From Ktedonobacteria bacterium (GTDB lineage Bacteria > Chloroflexota > Ktedonobacteria > Ktedonobacterales > JACDGC01): 46,834 nt of DNA. The stretch is from contig DAIDGU010000040.1 of assembly GCA_027459785.1 (NCBI GenBank), positions 1-46,834 of the forward strand. The letters are read 5' to 3'. Shown in pieces: positions 1 to 8,069 of the stretch (positions within the stretch are counted from its first letter, which is position 1; each line of letters starts with the position of its first letter). A program made the translations under genes and the position numbers. A model generated the notes under the pieces. It did no database searches, had not been told where the DNA came from, and was given only the letters and a program-made list of their open reading frames with translations.

Positions 1-166
1 TGAACATATTAGCCGCCGGGCTGGCGGTGCTTGCCTGTGGAGAGGCGGTAAGACCGGGACGCGCGAAGGCTCATGCCAAGCGCGCTCAGGCACGCCCCGG
101 TGAAGCAGGAAGATCCAGGGAGCGATCCTTGGAATCCCCCGCTTTCTAAGCGGGGGAGGATGTCAA
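1..166 (+). mobile_element. Right end of an IS200/IS605-family (TnpB-type) element, cut by the window edge
   Basis: The sequence shows the C-terminal codons of a TnpB-like protein followed at once by a GC-rich hairpin (CCCCCGCT at 136-143, AGCGGGGG at 149-156) and the tail GAGGATGTCAA ending at 166. This layout, with the tnpB stop codon inside the hairpin and a GGAGGATGTCAA-like end, is characteristic of the right end of IS200/IS605 and IS1341-type elements. The left end, and any tnpA, lie outside the window. The exact right boundary (about 166) is inferred from the family motif. Confidence 0.75.
3..149 (+). CDS. tnpB: TnpB-like RNA-guided endonuclease, C-terminal fragment
   Basis: The reading frame begins before the window and ends with TAA at 147-149. 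The visible residues start NILAAGLAVLACGEAVRPG, which matches the conserved C-terminal end of TnpB (the (A/R)NIL-A-G stretch after the last RuvC Asp), followed by a short basic tail rich in Arg, Ala and Lys. TnpB proteins are RNA-guided DNA nucleases that help IS200/IS605 elements persist. The catalytic DED residues and zinc finger lie outside the window, so activity cannot be judged. The stop codon lies in the loop of the right-end hairpin, as usual in this family. Confidence 0.75.
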   Translation, partial: NILAAGLAVLACGEAVRPGRAKAHAKRAQARPGEAGRSRERSLESPAF

Positions 167-182
167 CCAGAAGGATGCGCCA
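136..182 (+). ncRNA. Presumed 3' end of the omega RNA (reRNA) of the TnpB element, with guide start
   Basis: In TnpB systems the guide RNA overlaps the tnpB 3' end and reads through the element's right end, so flanking host DNA becomes the guide. Here the scaffold would include the 136-156 hairpin and the tail to 166, and the guide would begin near 167. It would therefore read across the ribosome-binding site (AAGGA, 171-175) and start codon (182) of the next gene. This is inferred from family knowledge; no transcript is visible in sequence. Confidence 0.4.
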
Positions 183-1615
183 TGAGCAAACGCCGTGATG
201 CCAGCAAGCACAGTGACCGTGCGCACAGCGCGATCCCGTCGCTATGGGACGACCGCGCCGAACGGGGTCAAGCCGGCGACGATGGGGTGCCGGATGAGGC
301 GCTGGCGCTGAGCATCCGCGATAGCTTGTATGATGTGATCCCGCTGGGGCCGCTGGAGCGTGACTTGATCAACACGCCGGCGTTCTTGCGTTTGCAGCAG
401 ATCAAGCAACTGGGATTTGTCTATCGCATCTGGCCGGGGGCGACGCACACGCGCTATGAACACAGCCTGGGGGTCTATTATCTGGCGCTGCGGGGCTTGC
501 GGCTGTTGCTGGGGCGGCGCACGGCGGGGCTACGGCTGACGGCGGCGGAAGAAGCGGCGGGCGTGCCACGCACGCTGCTGGCGGCGGCACTCTTGCATGA
601 TATCGGCCATTATCCTTTCTCACATGCGGTCGAGGAACTGGGCTTCCCCATCGAGTCGCACGAAAGCGTCGGGCGGCGCATCATCACCAGCGGCGCGGTC
701 GCGGAGACCTTGCAGCACCACGGCCTCGCGCCCGATCAGGTGGCCGACCTGATCGCGCCGCCGCGCGGCCATGAGCCGGCGGGCGCGCTGCGCGTGCTGG
801 CACGCTTGCTCAGCGGCGCGCTGGATGTCGATAAGCTGGACTATCTGCCGCGCGACGCCCGCGCCTGCAACGTTCCCTATGGCGGCGTGGACGTGACCCG
901 CCTGCTGGGCGCGCTGCGGGTGGAGGGCGCGGGCGACGCCGCGCGCCTGGCGGTGGATGCCAAGGGCATCAGCCCGCTCAATTCGCTGGTGCATGCGCGG
1001 CAAGAGATGTTCGACAATATCTATTGGCACCATACTGGGCGGGCGATGATCATCATGCTGCTGCGCGCGGTGCAAGACGCCCTGCTGGCGGCGGCCATCG
1101 TGCCGGCTGACCTCACCGGCCACGACGATGCCGCGCTGCTGGCCTATCTGGCGCAGGAACATATGCCGCCCGCCACGCGCGACCTCATCGCCGGCTTGCG
1201 CGAGCGCCGCGCCTATAAAGTGGTGGTGGAACTCAGCAGCCGCGCCGGACGGCTTTACCAGCAAATCGCCGCGCTGTACTGGGACGCGGCGAAACGCCGC
1301 CGCGCTGAACTGGCGCTGGCCGAGGAGTTGGGCGCGGCGCTGGGCCGCCCCGTGCCGGACTGGGGCATCCTCATCGACATCCCCAAGCCCGAAAAGTGGG
1401 AGATGGATGTGACGGTCGTCTTCGACGATCCGCCGCTGGGCATGCAGCGCGTGATGTCCTGGGCCGAGGCGACGGGCCAGACCGCCGACGACCTCAGCCG
1501 CTACGAAACGCACCAGCGCCGCGTGCGCCTGGTGGCCGCACCGGACCTGCGCGACGCCGCCCGCGCCCACACCGCCGCGCTGCTCGCCCGGTTGGAACGG
1601 CTGGCGGTGGTGTGA
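182..1615 (+). CDS. HD-domain metal-dependent phosphohydrolase (dGTPase/SAMHD1-like)
   Basis: This 477-residue protein has an HD domain: RYEH (H94), LLHDIGHYPFSH (H139-D140) and a later Asp in SGALDVDKLDYL (D215-D220), the metal-binding H...HD...D set. The preceding stretch (PLERDLINTPAFLRLQQIKQ) matches the entry of dNTPase-like HD proteins, including SAMHD1 relatives. The likely reaction is hydrolysis of a nucleotide or related phosphate ester in the cytoplasm; the substrate cannot be read from sequence. The start at 182 has AAGGA at 171-175. The IS right end lies only about 15 bp upstream, so the native promoter may have been displaced. The C-terminal third (about 300-477) is not assigned. 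Confidence 0.85.
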   Translation: MSKRRDASKHSDRAHSAIPSLWDDRAERGQAGDDGVPDEALALSIRDSLYDVIPLGPLERDLINTPAFLRLQQIKQLGFVYRIWPGATHTRYEHSLGVYYLALRGLRLLLGRRTAGLRLTAAEEAAGVPRTLLAAALLHDIGHYPFSHAVEELGFPIESHESVGRRIITSGAVAETLQHHGLAPDQVADLIAPPRGHEPAGALRVLARLLSGALDVDKLDYLPRDARACNVPYGGVDVTRLLGALRVEGAGDAARLAVDAKGISPLNSLVHARQEMFDNIYWHHTGRAMIIMLLRAVQDALLAAAIVPADLTGHDDAALLAYLAQEHMPPATRDLIAGLRERRAYKVVVELSSRAGRLYQQIAALYWDAAKRRRAELALAEELGAALGRPVPDWGILIDIPKPEKWEMDVTVVFDDPPLGMQRVMSWAEATGQTADDLSRYETHQRRVRLVAAPDLRDAARAHTAALLARLERLAVV

Positions 1616-1898
1616 GGTTGTATCAGGTGGTCAGGATTGAACCACATGGGTGACGGGCGATGATAGTATGTTCCAACCTATAGCATACCGCAGCACCCTG
1701 GGCGGGGACGCTGAGGGATTGATTGAAAGCATCATTTGCTCCCGGCGCGAAACGGTGTACCTTTGCCAGATTGGTAGCCGTTTGTCAGGGTAAGCGGGAA
1801 ATCAGCAAAAAGAGACGCTCACATCCAGCCCTTTTTCGCCGGGTCAGCCTACTTCCCACGAATTTTGCTGAATTGCCCAGATTTGGTACCTCAACCTC
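1616..1898. other. Intergenic stretch upstream of the ROK promoter
   Basis: No coding signal, RNA gene or strong terminator is seen here. The only structure noticed is a loose inverted pair, GTATG at about 1671 and CATAC at about 1689, separated by 13 nt. It resembles but does not match the spacing of the palindromes at 17841 and 19449. Confidence 0.5.
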
Positions 1899-1927
1899 TT
1901 GACAGAACTTATTTTACCAGGTATACT
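1899..1927 (+). promoter_or_regulatory. Near-consensus sigma-70 promoter of the ROK regulator
   Basis: A perfect -35 box TTGACA (1899-1904) is followed by a 17-nt spacer and TATACT (1922-1927). The predicted start site (about 1934) falls inside the palindrome at 1932-1954. A promoter this strong that fires through an operator fits an autorepressed regulator. Confidence 0.85.
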
Positions 1928-1931
1928 AAGT

Positions 1932-1954
1932 CTTAATTCAAGGGTTGAATTAAG
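1932..1954. promoter_or_regulatory. Palindromic operator, probable ROK-repressor site
   Basis: A perfect inverted repeat has arms CTTAATTCAA (1932-1941) and TTGAATTAAG (1945-1954) around a GGG centre. It lies five bases past the -10 box and five bases before the AGGAG ribosome-binding site. ROK repressors such as XylR, NagC and Mlc bind AT-rich dyads of this size. Binding by the adjacent ROK protein, and hence autoregulation, is inferred. No second copy was spotted in front of the transporter or glycosidase genes. Confidence 0.75.
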
Positions 1955-1969
1955 CGCCAGGAGACGATG

Positions 1970-3208
1970 ATGGTCACAACCAAACCCACGGCACGCGATC
2001 TACGTGTGGCCAATCGTGCCGGCGTTTTACGCGCACTCTACTTCGGTGGCGACGCGAGCCGGCTGGAATTGAGCCAGATCACCAGCTTGAGTACAGCGAC
2101 GGTGACGAACGTGGTGGCGGAATTGCTGGCGGATGGCTTGGTGCGCGAGGCGGGCAGCGAAGAATCGCAAGGCGGTCGCCCGCGCACGATGTTGACCATC
2201 GCCGCAGACGCCGGCTATTTCATCGGGATCGACCTGGGCGAAAACGTCATTCGCATCGAACTCTTCGATTTATTGTTGCATCCCATCGTGGCGCAACAGG
2301 TAGTAGATGTCGATAATCTGCACCAGCCCCAGACGGTCATCGAACGCATTGTAGCCGGCGTGGCAGCCGTGGCGCAGGCCGCACAGCTTCCCTTGGAGGG
2401 CGTGATCGGCGCGGGTATCGGCGTGCCGGGTATGGTTGATCATGCGACCGATGTCACCGTCTTTGCCCCCAGCATCGGCTGGCGCAATGTTCCCTTACTG
2501 GCGGAATTGGAACGGCAATTGCCCTTTCCCGTGTTCCTCGATAATGGTGCTAAGGCGATGGCGCAAGCCGAAGCCTTGCTGGGGGCCGGCCAGGGTGTCG
2601 CGGATCTGGCGGCGGTGCTGCTCGGTACCGGCTTGGGCGCGGGCATCATCACTGGCAATGCGCTTTTTCGCGGAGCCACCAACAGCGCCGGCGAATGGGG
2701 TCACATGAAAGTCGTGCTGGACGGTCGCCAATGCCGTTGCGGCAGTGCCGGCTGCCTGGAAGCGTACCTCGGCGCGCACGCGCTCCTGGAGCGCTGGGCC
2801 GCGCTGGCCGCTGCGGATGTGGCCCTGAACCAGGCCGAAGAAGACGGCATCAACCACCTGGTATCCGCCGCGAGTGCGGGCGATCCCGCCGCTCAGCAGG
2901 TCTTGGATGAAGCTACCCGCTATCTCAGCCTGGGGATCGCCAATCTCATCAACCTTTTCAATCCCCAGCGCATCATCCTGGGCGGCTGGGCGGGCTTGCG
3001 TCTCGGACCGGCGATCTTGCCGGACGTGCGCCGGCTCACCAGAGAGTATGCCCTGGAACCCCCTTTCAGCGCCGTCACCATCGATCTCTGCCATTTCGGG
3101 CAGGATGCGGTGGCGCTCGGCGCGGCAACGCTCGCCCTGGAAGAGTTCCTGACGGCGGGCGGCAAACAGCGATCCCTCGCCATGCGCACCGGCGGTCTGG
3201 TGAAATAA
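1970..3208 (+). CDS. ROK-family transcriptional regulator of a sugar locus
   Basis: This is a DNA-binding repressor whose effector is probably a sugar. The N-terminus (about 10-70) is a winged helix-turn-helix (LELSQITSLSTATVTNVVAEL, then EGGRPR-like SQGGRPR). The rest is a ROK fold with the glycine-rich GIDLG motif and the zinc motif GRQCRCGSAGCLE (C255, C257, C262). The segment equivalent to the catalytic ENDAN of ROK sugar kinases reads LDNGAK, with Gly (about 193) in place of Asp, so kinase activity is not expected. The second ATG (1970) is preferred because it lies 6 nt from AGGAG (1959-1963); 1967 is only 3 nt away. It is first in a same-strand block with a sugar importer and glycosidases. 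Confidence 0.9.
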   Translation: MVTTKPTARDLRVANRAGVLRALYFGGDASRLELSQITSLSTATVTNVVAELLADGLVREAGSEESQGGRPRTMLTIAADAGYFIGIDLGENVIRIELFDLLLHPIVAQQVVDVDNLHQPQTVIERIVAGVAAVAQAAQLPLEGVIGAGIGVPGMVDHATDVTVFAPSIGWRNVPLLAELERQLPFPVFLDNGAKAMAQAEALLGAGQGVADLAAVLLGTGLGAGIITGNALFRGATNSAGEWGHMKVVLDGRQCRCGSAGCLEAYLGAHALLERWAALAAADVALNQAEEDGINHLVSAASAGDPAAQQVLDEATRYLSLGIANLINLFNPQRIILGGWAGLRLGPAILPDVRRLTREYALEPPFSAVTIDLCHFGQDAVALGAATLALEEFLTAGGKQRSLAMRTGGLVK

Positions 3209-3416
3209 ATCCCTGCTGCTCGGTCCCTGGCTTCCCGATAGAGAGTTATAGCGCGCGCAACACAAACTCTGGCGATTCGTGATGAAAGGATGGTGGCTTG
3301 CTGCATCCTGCGCCACGGGTGATCCATTCTCGCGGTTCCATGTCCGGTGCCTGGTCAGCAAAGCGGTCGCGCCTTGTCTCAGGCACTATCTCAACGCAGA
3401 AAGAGAGCATGCAACG

Positions 3417-4499
3417 ATGCATTTCCCACGTCGAATCAGTCTCGCTGCCTTTGCCTTTAGCTTGGTCGCGGCCCTCGTCTTAGCGGCTTGTGGCAGTGCT
3501 TCTTCCTCCGCCAAGCTCACCATCGCCTTCCTCATGCCGTGTTCCACCTGTGCCGACCGCTTCGAGCATCAGGATAAGCCGGACTTCATCGCGGCGGTCC
3601 ATGCCATCGATCCCTCGATCAACGTCATCGCCAACAACGCCGAAGGCTCCGATGCCACGCAGTTGAGCCAGACCGAAGCGGCGCTGAGCAATGGGGCCAA
3701 TGTCGTCGTTATCAGCCCGCTCGACGAATCGACCGGCGCGGCGGTGGTGGCTAAGGCCAGCGCCCAAAACGTCCCCGTCGTCTCGTATGACGGCTTGATC
3801 ACCGGCGCGAAGGCCGACTATTACGTCTCGTTTCAAAACGAGCAAGTCGGCGAGTTGCAGGGCCAATACCTTGCTGATAATCTGCAACCAGGTGCCACGA
3901 TCGTGATGATCAACGGATCGCAGGATATCGCGCCGGGCCGCGACTTCAAGGCGGGCGCTCACAAGATCCTCGATCCCTTGTTCCAAAGCGGCAAATTCAA
4001 ACTGGGCTACGAGTCCGACACGCAGAGCTTCGATCCCGCCAAGGCGCAGACCGAGATGGAGCAGGCGCTCACCAAGCTCAATAATAAGGTGGACGGCGTG
4101 CTGGTCGCCAACGACGGCATGGCCGGCGGCGTCGTCGCCGCACTCACCGCGCAACATCTCAACGGCAAGGTGCTTGTCACCGGCCAAGATGCCACCGATG
4201 CTGGCTTGCAGCGCATCCTGGTCGGCGACCAAAGCATGACCGTCTACAAAGCCATCAAGAAGGAGGCGCAAGCCGCCGCGCAGATCGCCGTCGATCTCGC
4301 CAAGGGCAACCGCACTGATGCGAACACGCTGGCCTCGGCCACAGTGAATAATGGCGTCGCTGATGTCCCCTCCGTGCTGTTGACCCCCATCGTTGTCACC
4401 AAAGACAACATCTTTTCCACGGTCGTCGCCGATGGCTTCACCAGCCGCAATAACATCTGTGTCGGCGCGGCGGCGGCGTTCTGCCCACCGGCTTCATGA
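3417..4499 (+). CDS. Sugar ABC transporter substrate-binding lipoprotein, XylF-like
   Basis: This is an extracellular sugar-binding lipoprotein for the importer encoded next. The start at 3417 gives a typical lipoprotein signal peptide with lipobox LAAC (Cys25); the frame is open further upstream but adds an unlikely leader. The fold is the type-I periplasmic-binding family: hinge-region motifs NGANVVVISPLDES, VSFQNEQVGELQGQYLAD and GQDATDAGLQRILVGDQSMTVYKAIK, the last two very like XylF/ChvE. XylF relatives bind D-xylose or other aldopentoses and hexoses; the ligand here is unproven. The TGA overlaps the ATG of the ATPase gene (ATGA at 4496-4499), which indicates translational coupling. Confidence 0.9.
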   Translation: MHFPRRISLAAFAFSLVAALVLAACGSASSSAKLTIAFLMPCSTCADRFEHQDKPDFIAAVHAIDPSINVIANNAEGSDATQLSQTEAALSNGANVVVISPLDESTGAAVVAKASAQNVPVVSYDGLITGAKADYYVSFQNEQVGELQGQYLADNLQPGATIVMINGSQDIAPGRDFKAGAHKILDPLFQSGKFKLGYESDTQSFDPAKAQTEMEQALTKLNNKVDGVLVANDGMAGGVVAALTAQHLNGKVLVTGQDATDAGLQRILVGDQSMTVYKAIKKEAQAAAQIAVDLAKGNRTDANTLASATVNNGVADVPSVLLTPIVVTKDNIFSTVVADGFTSRNNICVGAAAAFCPPAS

Positions 4500-5293
4500 C
4501 CATGACCCAGCAACCTAACCCACAGGGCCAGCCACAACTGGCCCTCACGGGCATCAGCAAACATTTCGGCTCAGTCGTCGCGCTGGATAACGTCGATTTC
4601 GAGGTGTATCCGGGCGAGGTGGTGGCGCTGGTCGGCGATAACGGTGCCGGCAAATCCACCCTGATCAAGATCATCGCCGGCGTCTATCAGCCTAACGCCG
4701 GAATGATCACCTTCGATGGGCGCGCCGTCCACCTGAGTAGCCCGCAGGCCGCCAGCGCCTTGGGCATCGCCACCGTCTATCAAGATCTCGCGCTATGCGA
4801 TAATCTCGATGTCGTAGCGAACCTATTCCTGGGGCGCGAGCGCGCCAGTGCGCCCCTCGCCGGCCCGTTGCGCCAACTCAGCGAAGAGGCGATGGAACGC
4901 CAGGCCATCGACGTGTTGCACAGCTTATCCGTGAATCTGCCCTCGGTGCATCGCCCCGTGGCGGAGCTTTCCGGCGGCCAGCGCCAGTCGATTGCGGTGA
5001 GCCGCGCCGTGCTGTGGGGATCGAAGGTGGTGCTGCTGGATGAGCCGACAGCGGCGCTGGGGGTGGAGCAAACGGCGCTGGTACAGCAACTCATCGTGCG
5101 GCTACGTGAACGTGGCCTGGGCGTCGTCATCATCTCGCACAACCTGGCAGATGTCTTCAAGGTCGCCGACCGCATCATCGTTTTGCGGCTCGGTCGCAGA
5201 GTGGGGACGTTTCAGCGCCGCGCCACGACGCCTGAAGAGGTGGTTGCCGCCATCACCGGTGGCGTCAGCTTAGCGGGCGAGGAGGTTCACTAG
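4496..5293 (+). CDS. Sugar ABC transporter ATP-binding protein, single-domain (FrcA-like)
   Basis: This ATPase energises sugar import. It has Walker A GDNGAGKST (about 47-55), signature LSGGQRQS (about 158-165) and Walker B VVLLDEPTAALG (about 178-189), with a switch His in ISHN. At 265 residues it is one nucleotide-binding domain, unlike RbsA/XylG/MglA, which carry two fused domains, so it probably works as a homodimer like FrcA. Its start overlaps the upstream stop. The permease begins 2 nt after its stop, so the three transporter genes form one translational unit. Confidence 0.93.
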   Translation: MTMTQQPNPQGQPQLALTGISKHFGSVVALDNVDFEVYPGEVVALVGDNGAGKSTLIKIIAGVYQPNAGMITFDGRAVHLSSPQAASALGIATVYQDLALCDNLDVVANLFLGRERASAPLAGPLRQLSEEAMERQAIDVLHSLSVNLPSVHRPVAELSGGQRQSIAVSRAVLWGSKVVLLDEPTAALGVEQTALVQQLIVRLRERGLGVVIISHNLADVFKVADRIIVLRLGRRVGTFQRRATTPEEVVAAITGGVSLAGEEVH

Positions 5294-5295
5294 CA

Positions 5296-6513
5296 ATGGC
5301 TACCACCGAGGCGCAGACACGCGCGGCGCAGGCCGCGCCACCCACTGGCTGGCGTAAGCTGCAACTGGCGTTGCGCCAGCAGATGGCGCGCGGCGAATTG
5401 GGGCCGTGGCCGGTACTCGCCGGGCTGGCGATCATCTGGGCGATCTTTCAGACCCAGAATGCGCATTTCCTGACGGCGCGCAATCTCTCGAATCTTATCT
5501 TACAGATCGGCGTGCTGGGCGTGCTGGCCATCGGCGTCGTGCTGGTGCTGCTGATCGGCGAGATCGACCTTTCGCTGGGCGCGGTCACAGGCGTCTGTGC
5601 TGGCGTGCTGGGTGTCACGCTCACATTGCACCACTGGAACATCTGGGCGGCGCTGCTGGCGACGATCATCGTCGGCGCGGCCATCGGCGTGCTGCAAGGC
5701 GTGCTGATCGTCGGCATCGGCGTGCCATCGTTCCTGGTGACACTGGCGGGCTTGCTGGCCTGGGGCGGCGTGCAGATCATCCTATTGGGTGACGCGGGCG
5801 AGCTGATCATTTACGATTCCTCGGTGCGCGCTATCAGTTCAGCGTATTTCACCCCACTGCAAAGCGGTGTCCTTGCTGGCCTCGTTCTGGCTGGCTACGG
5901 CTGGACACTCCTGCGCCAGCGCGCCCGTCGCCAACAGGCGGGGCTGAGCGCGCCCACGGTGGGAACATTGGTCCTGCGCTGGGCGGCGGTGGTCGTGATC
6001 GTCGCCGCGTCAGTCGCGCTGATGGATGCTTATTTCGGTGTCCCCTACATCCTGGCGGTGCTGGTGGCGCTGGCGCTGGCGCTGACCTGGGTGACGAGCC
6101 GCAGCGTGTACGGTCGGCACCTCTACGCCATCGGCGGCAATAAAGAGGCAGCGCGGCGCGCGGGCATCAAGGTCGGGCTGATCACCGTGAGCGTCTTCGT
6201 CATCGCCTCCACCTTGGCGGCGGTGGGCGGCATCCTCGCGGCTTCGCGCGAATTCGCGGTCTCCATCGGCACCGGTGGTGGCACGCTGCTGCTAGATGCC
6301 ATCGCCGCCGCCGTCATCGGTGGCACCAGCCTCTTCGGGGGCCGTGGGCAGATCTACAATGCGCTACTGGGGGCGCTGGTGATCGGCAGCGTGGAAAATG
6401 GACTCGATCTGCTGGGGCAACCTTCCAGTGTCAAAGATATCGCCACGGGCGTGATCCTGGTGGCCGCCGTCAGCATTGACGCCATCAGTCGCCGCCGCAG
6501 CCAGGCGCGCTGA
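5296..6513 (+). CDS. Sugar ABC transporter permease, XylH/RbsC-like
   Basis: This is a membrane channel subunit of the sugar importer, of the branched-chain-amino-acid/ribose permease superfamily. The 405 residues contain roughly ten hydrophobic segments. Family motifs include GEIDLSLGAVTGVCAGVLG, RHLYAIGGNKEAARRAGIKV (the coupling loop to the ATPase) and AIAAAVIGGTSLFGGRG. The extended loop and helix around 180-260 is as in XylH. A perfect AGGAGG lies at 5279-5284, 11 nt before the ATG. Confidence 0.92.
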   Translation: MATTEAQTRAAQAAPPTGWRKLQLALRQQMARGELGPWPVLAGLAIIWAIFQTQNAHFLTARNLSNLILQIGVLGVLAIGVVLVLLIGEIDLSLGAVTGVCAGVLGVTLTLHHWNIWAALLATIIVGAAIGVLQGVLIVGIGVPSFLVTLAGLLAWGGVQIILLGDAGELIIYDSSVRAISSAYFTPLQSGVLAGLVLAGYGWTLLRQRARRQQAGLSAPTVGTLVLRWAAVVVIVAASVALMDAYFGVPYILAVLVALALALTWVTSRSVYGRHLYAIGGNKEAARRAGIKVGLITVSVFVIASTLAAVGGILAASREFAVSIGTGGGTLLLDAIAAAVIGGTSLFGGRGQIYNALLGALVIGSVENGLDLLGQPSSVKDIATGVILVAAVSIDAISRRRSQAR

Positions 6514-6568
6514 GCCAACTACATGAGCAGGCACATGAAGATTCTATGCGACTGAGGGAGTGAGGAGT

Positions 6569-7909
6569 ATGGCAGAACACTTTCCTGCTGGCTTCCTGTG
6601 GGGAGTGGCGACGGCAGCGTATCAGGTGGAAGGCGCGGCGCGCGAGGATGGACGTGGCCTTTCGATTTGGGATGTCTTCGCGCATACGCCCGGCAAGGTG
6701 ACACATGGCGACACCGGCGATATCGCTTGCGATCAGTATCATCGCCTGGAGGCCGACCTGGATCTGTTGGTCGAACTCGGCATCCCCGCCTATCGCTTTT
6801 CGGTCGCCTGGCCGCGCATCATGCCCGCTGGCCACGGTGCGGTGAATCAGCGCGGACTGGACTATTATAGCCGCCTGGTAGATGGCTTGCTGGCGCGGAA
6901 CATCACGCCGATGCTGACACTGTATCACTGGGATCTGCCCCAGGCATTGCAAGAGGTGGGGGGCTGGACCAATCGCGCGACCGCCGGTTACTTCGCCGAC
7001 TATGCCACAGTCGTCTACCGGGCGCTGGGTGATCGCGTCCCCTTCTGGATCACGCTCAATGAGCCGTGGTGTTCAGCCTTTGTGGGCCATTTGGAAGGGC
7101 GGCACGCGCCCGGCTGGCAAGACGAAGCCGCCGCGCTCGCTGCCACCCATCACCTTTTGCTGGCGCACGGCCAGGGCGTGCAGGCGCTACGCGCCGCCGG
7201 CGCGGCGGAAGGCGTGGGCATCACGCTGAACCTGGCCTGGAATGTGCCAACCTCAGATGATCCCGCTGATGTCGCCGCCGCGCAACGGCTGGACGGCAAC
7301 CAAAACCGGTTGTTTCTCGATCCGCTTTTTCACGCACGCTACCCTGCCGACATGCTGGCGCATTACGCGCCGGTCAGCGATTTCGGCTTCGTGCAGGCGG
7401 GCGATCTGGCGACCATCGCCGCGCCGCTTGATTTCTTGGGCATCAATTACTACGAGAAGCACGTTGTCCAGGCCGATCCGACGGACCCGACACGGGGCGC
7501 GCTGGTCCTGCCGCCCACCGGCCCGCTGACCTCCGTTGGCAACGGCAGCGATCCCGATGGCTTGCGCGAACTGTTGGTGCGCGTCAGCCAGGATTACACA
7601 CCCATCCCGTTATACGTGACGGAAAGCGGCGCGGCCTTTTACGATTACGTCAATCCGACGGATCGCGTCACCGACACCGAGCGCATCGCGTACCTGGACG
7701 TGCATTTTCGCGCGGCGCACCAGGCGTTAGCACAAGGCGTCGATCTGCGGGGCTATTTTGTCTGGTCCTACCTCGATAATTTCGAGTGGGCGATGGGCTA
7801 TGCACAACGCTACGGCCTCGTCTTCATCGAATTCGGCACCCAGCGGCGCATCCCCAAACAAAGCGCCCTCTGGTACCGCCAGGTGATCCAGCGCAACGCG
7901 CTCGAATAA
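6569..7909 (+). CDS. Glycoside hydrolase family 1 beta-glucosidase
   Basis: This cytoplasmic retaining beta-glycosidase, lacking a signal peptide, probably cleaves imported disaccharides or short beta-glucosides. The N-terminal GH1 signature is FPAGFLWGVATAAYQVEGA. The acid/base Glu lies in TLNEPW (E165) and the nucleophile in YVTESG (E352), a Ser variant of the usual TENG. The substrate-site motif WSYLDNFEWAMGY is present. The start at 6569 is preferred over GTG 6560 because GGGAG (6556-6560) lies 8 nt ahead and it begins right at the family N-terminus. It is 55 nt downstream of the permease stop, so probably in the same operon. Confidence 0.93.
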   Translation: MAEHFPAGFLWGVATAAYQVEGAAREDGRGLSIWDVFAHTPGKVTHGDTGDIACDQYHRLEADLDLLVELGIPAYRFSVAWPRIMPAGHGAVNQRGLDYYSRLVDGLLARNITPMLTLYHWDLPQALQEVGGWTNRATAGYFADYATVVYRALGDRVPFWITLNEPWCSAFVGHLEGRHAPGWQDEAAALAATHHLLLAHGQGVQALRAAGAAEGVGITLNLAWNVPTSDDPADVAAAQRLDGNQNRLFLDPLFHARYPADMLAHYAPVSDFGFVQAGDLATIAAPLDFLGINYYEKHVVQADPTDPTRGALVLPPTGPLTSVGNGSDPDGLRELLVRVSQDYTPIPLYVTESGAAFYDYVNPTDRVTDTERIAYLDVHFRAAHQALAQGVDLRGYFVWSYLDNFEWAMGYAQRYGLVFIEFGTQRRIPKQSALWYRQVIQRNALE

Positions 7910-8008
7910 CACCGCGCTTGTCCGCGTGCGAACGGGACCACGCGCCCCCTATCGTTCCCCTTTCTTTCTGTGCGTTCACGGCGCATCCACTGATGCGTTG
8001 TTGGGCTG

Positions 8009-8032
8009 CTGTCGCCCTTTTTCCGGCGACAG
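8009..8032 (+). other. Hairpin ahead of the GH30 gene
   Basis: Perfect 8-bp arms CTGTCGCC (8009-8016) and GGCGACAG (8025-8032) enclose a pyrimidine loop. A smaller hairpin (CGCATC/GATGCG, 7982-7997) precedes it. No U-tract follows, so this is not a standard terminator. It may stabilise or insulate the GH30 mRNA. Confidence 0.45.
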
Positions 8033-8069
8033 GTGGTGAATCGGTTTCAGCCAAGGAGATGGAGCAAAA

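Noticed and set aside
1620..1660. tRNA-like GGTTCAATCC on the minus strand
   Set aside because: It is part of a short palindrome (GGTCAGGATTGAACC) with no acceptor stem or anticodon arm around it.
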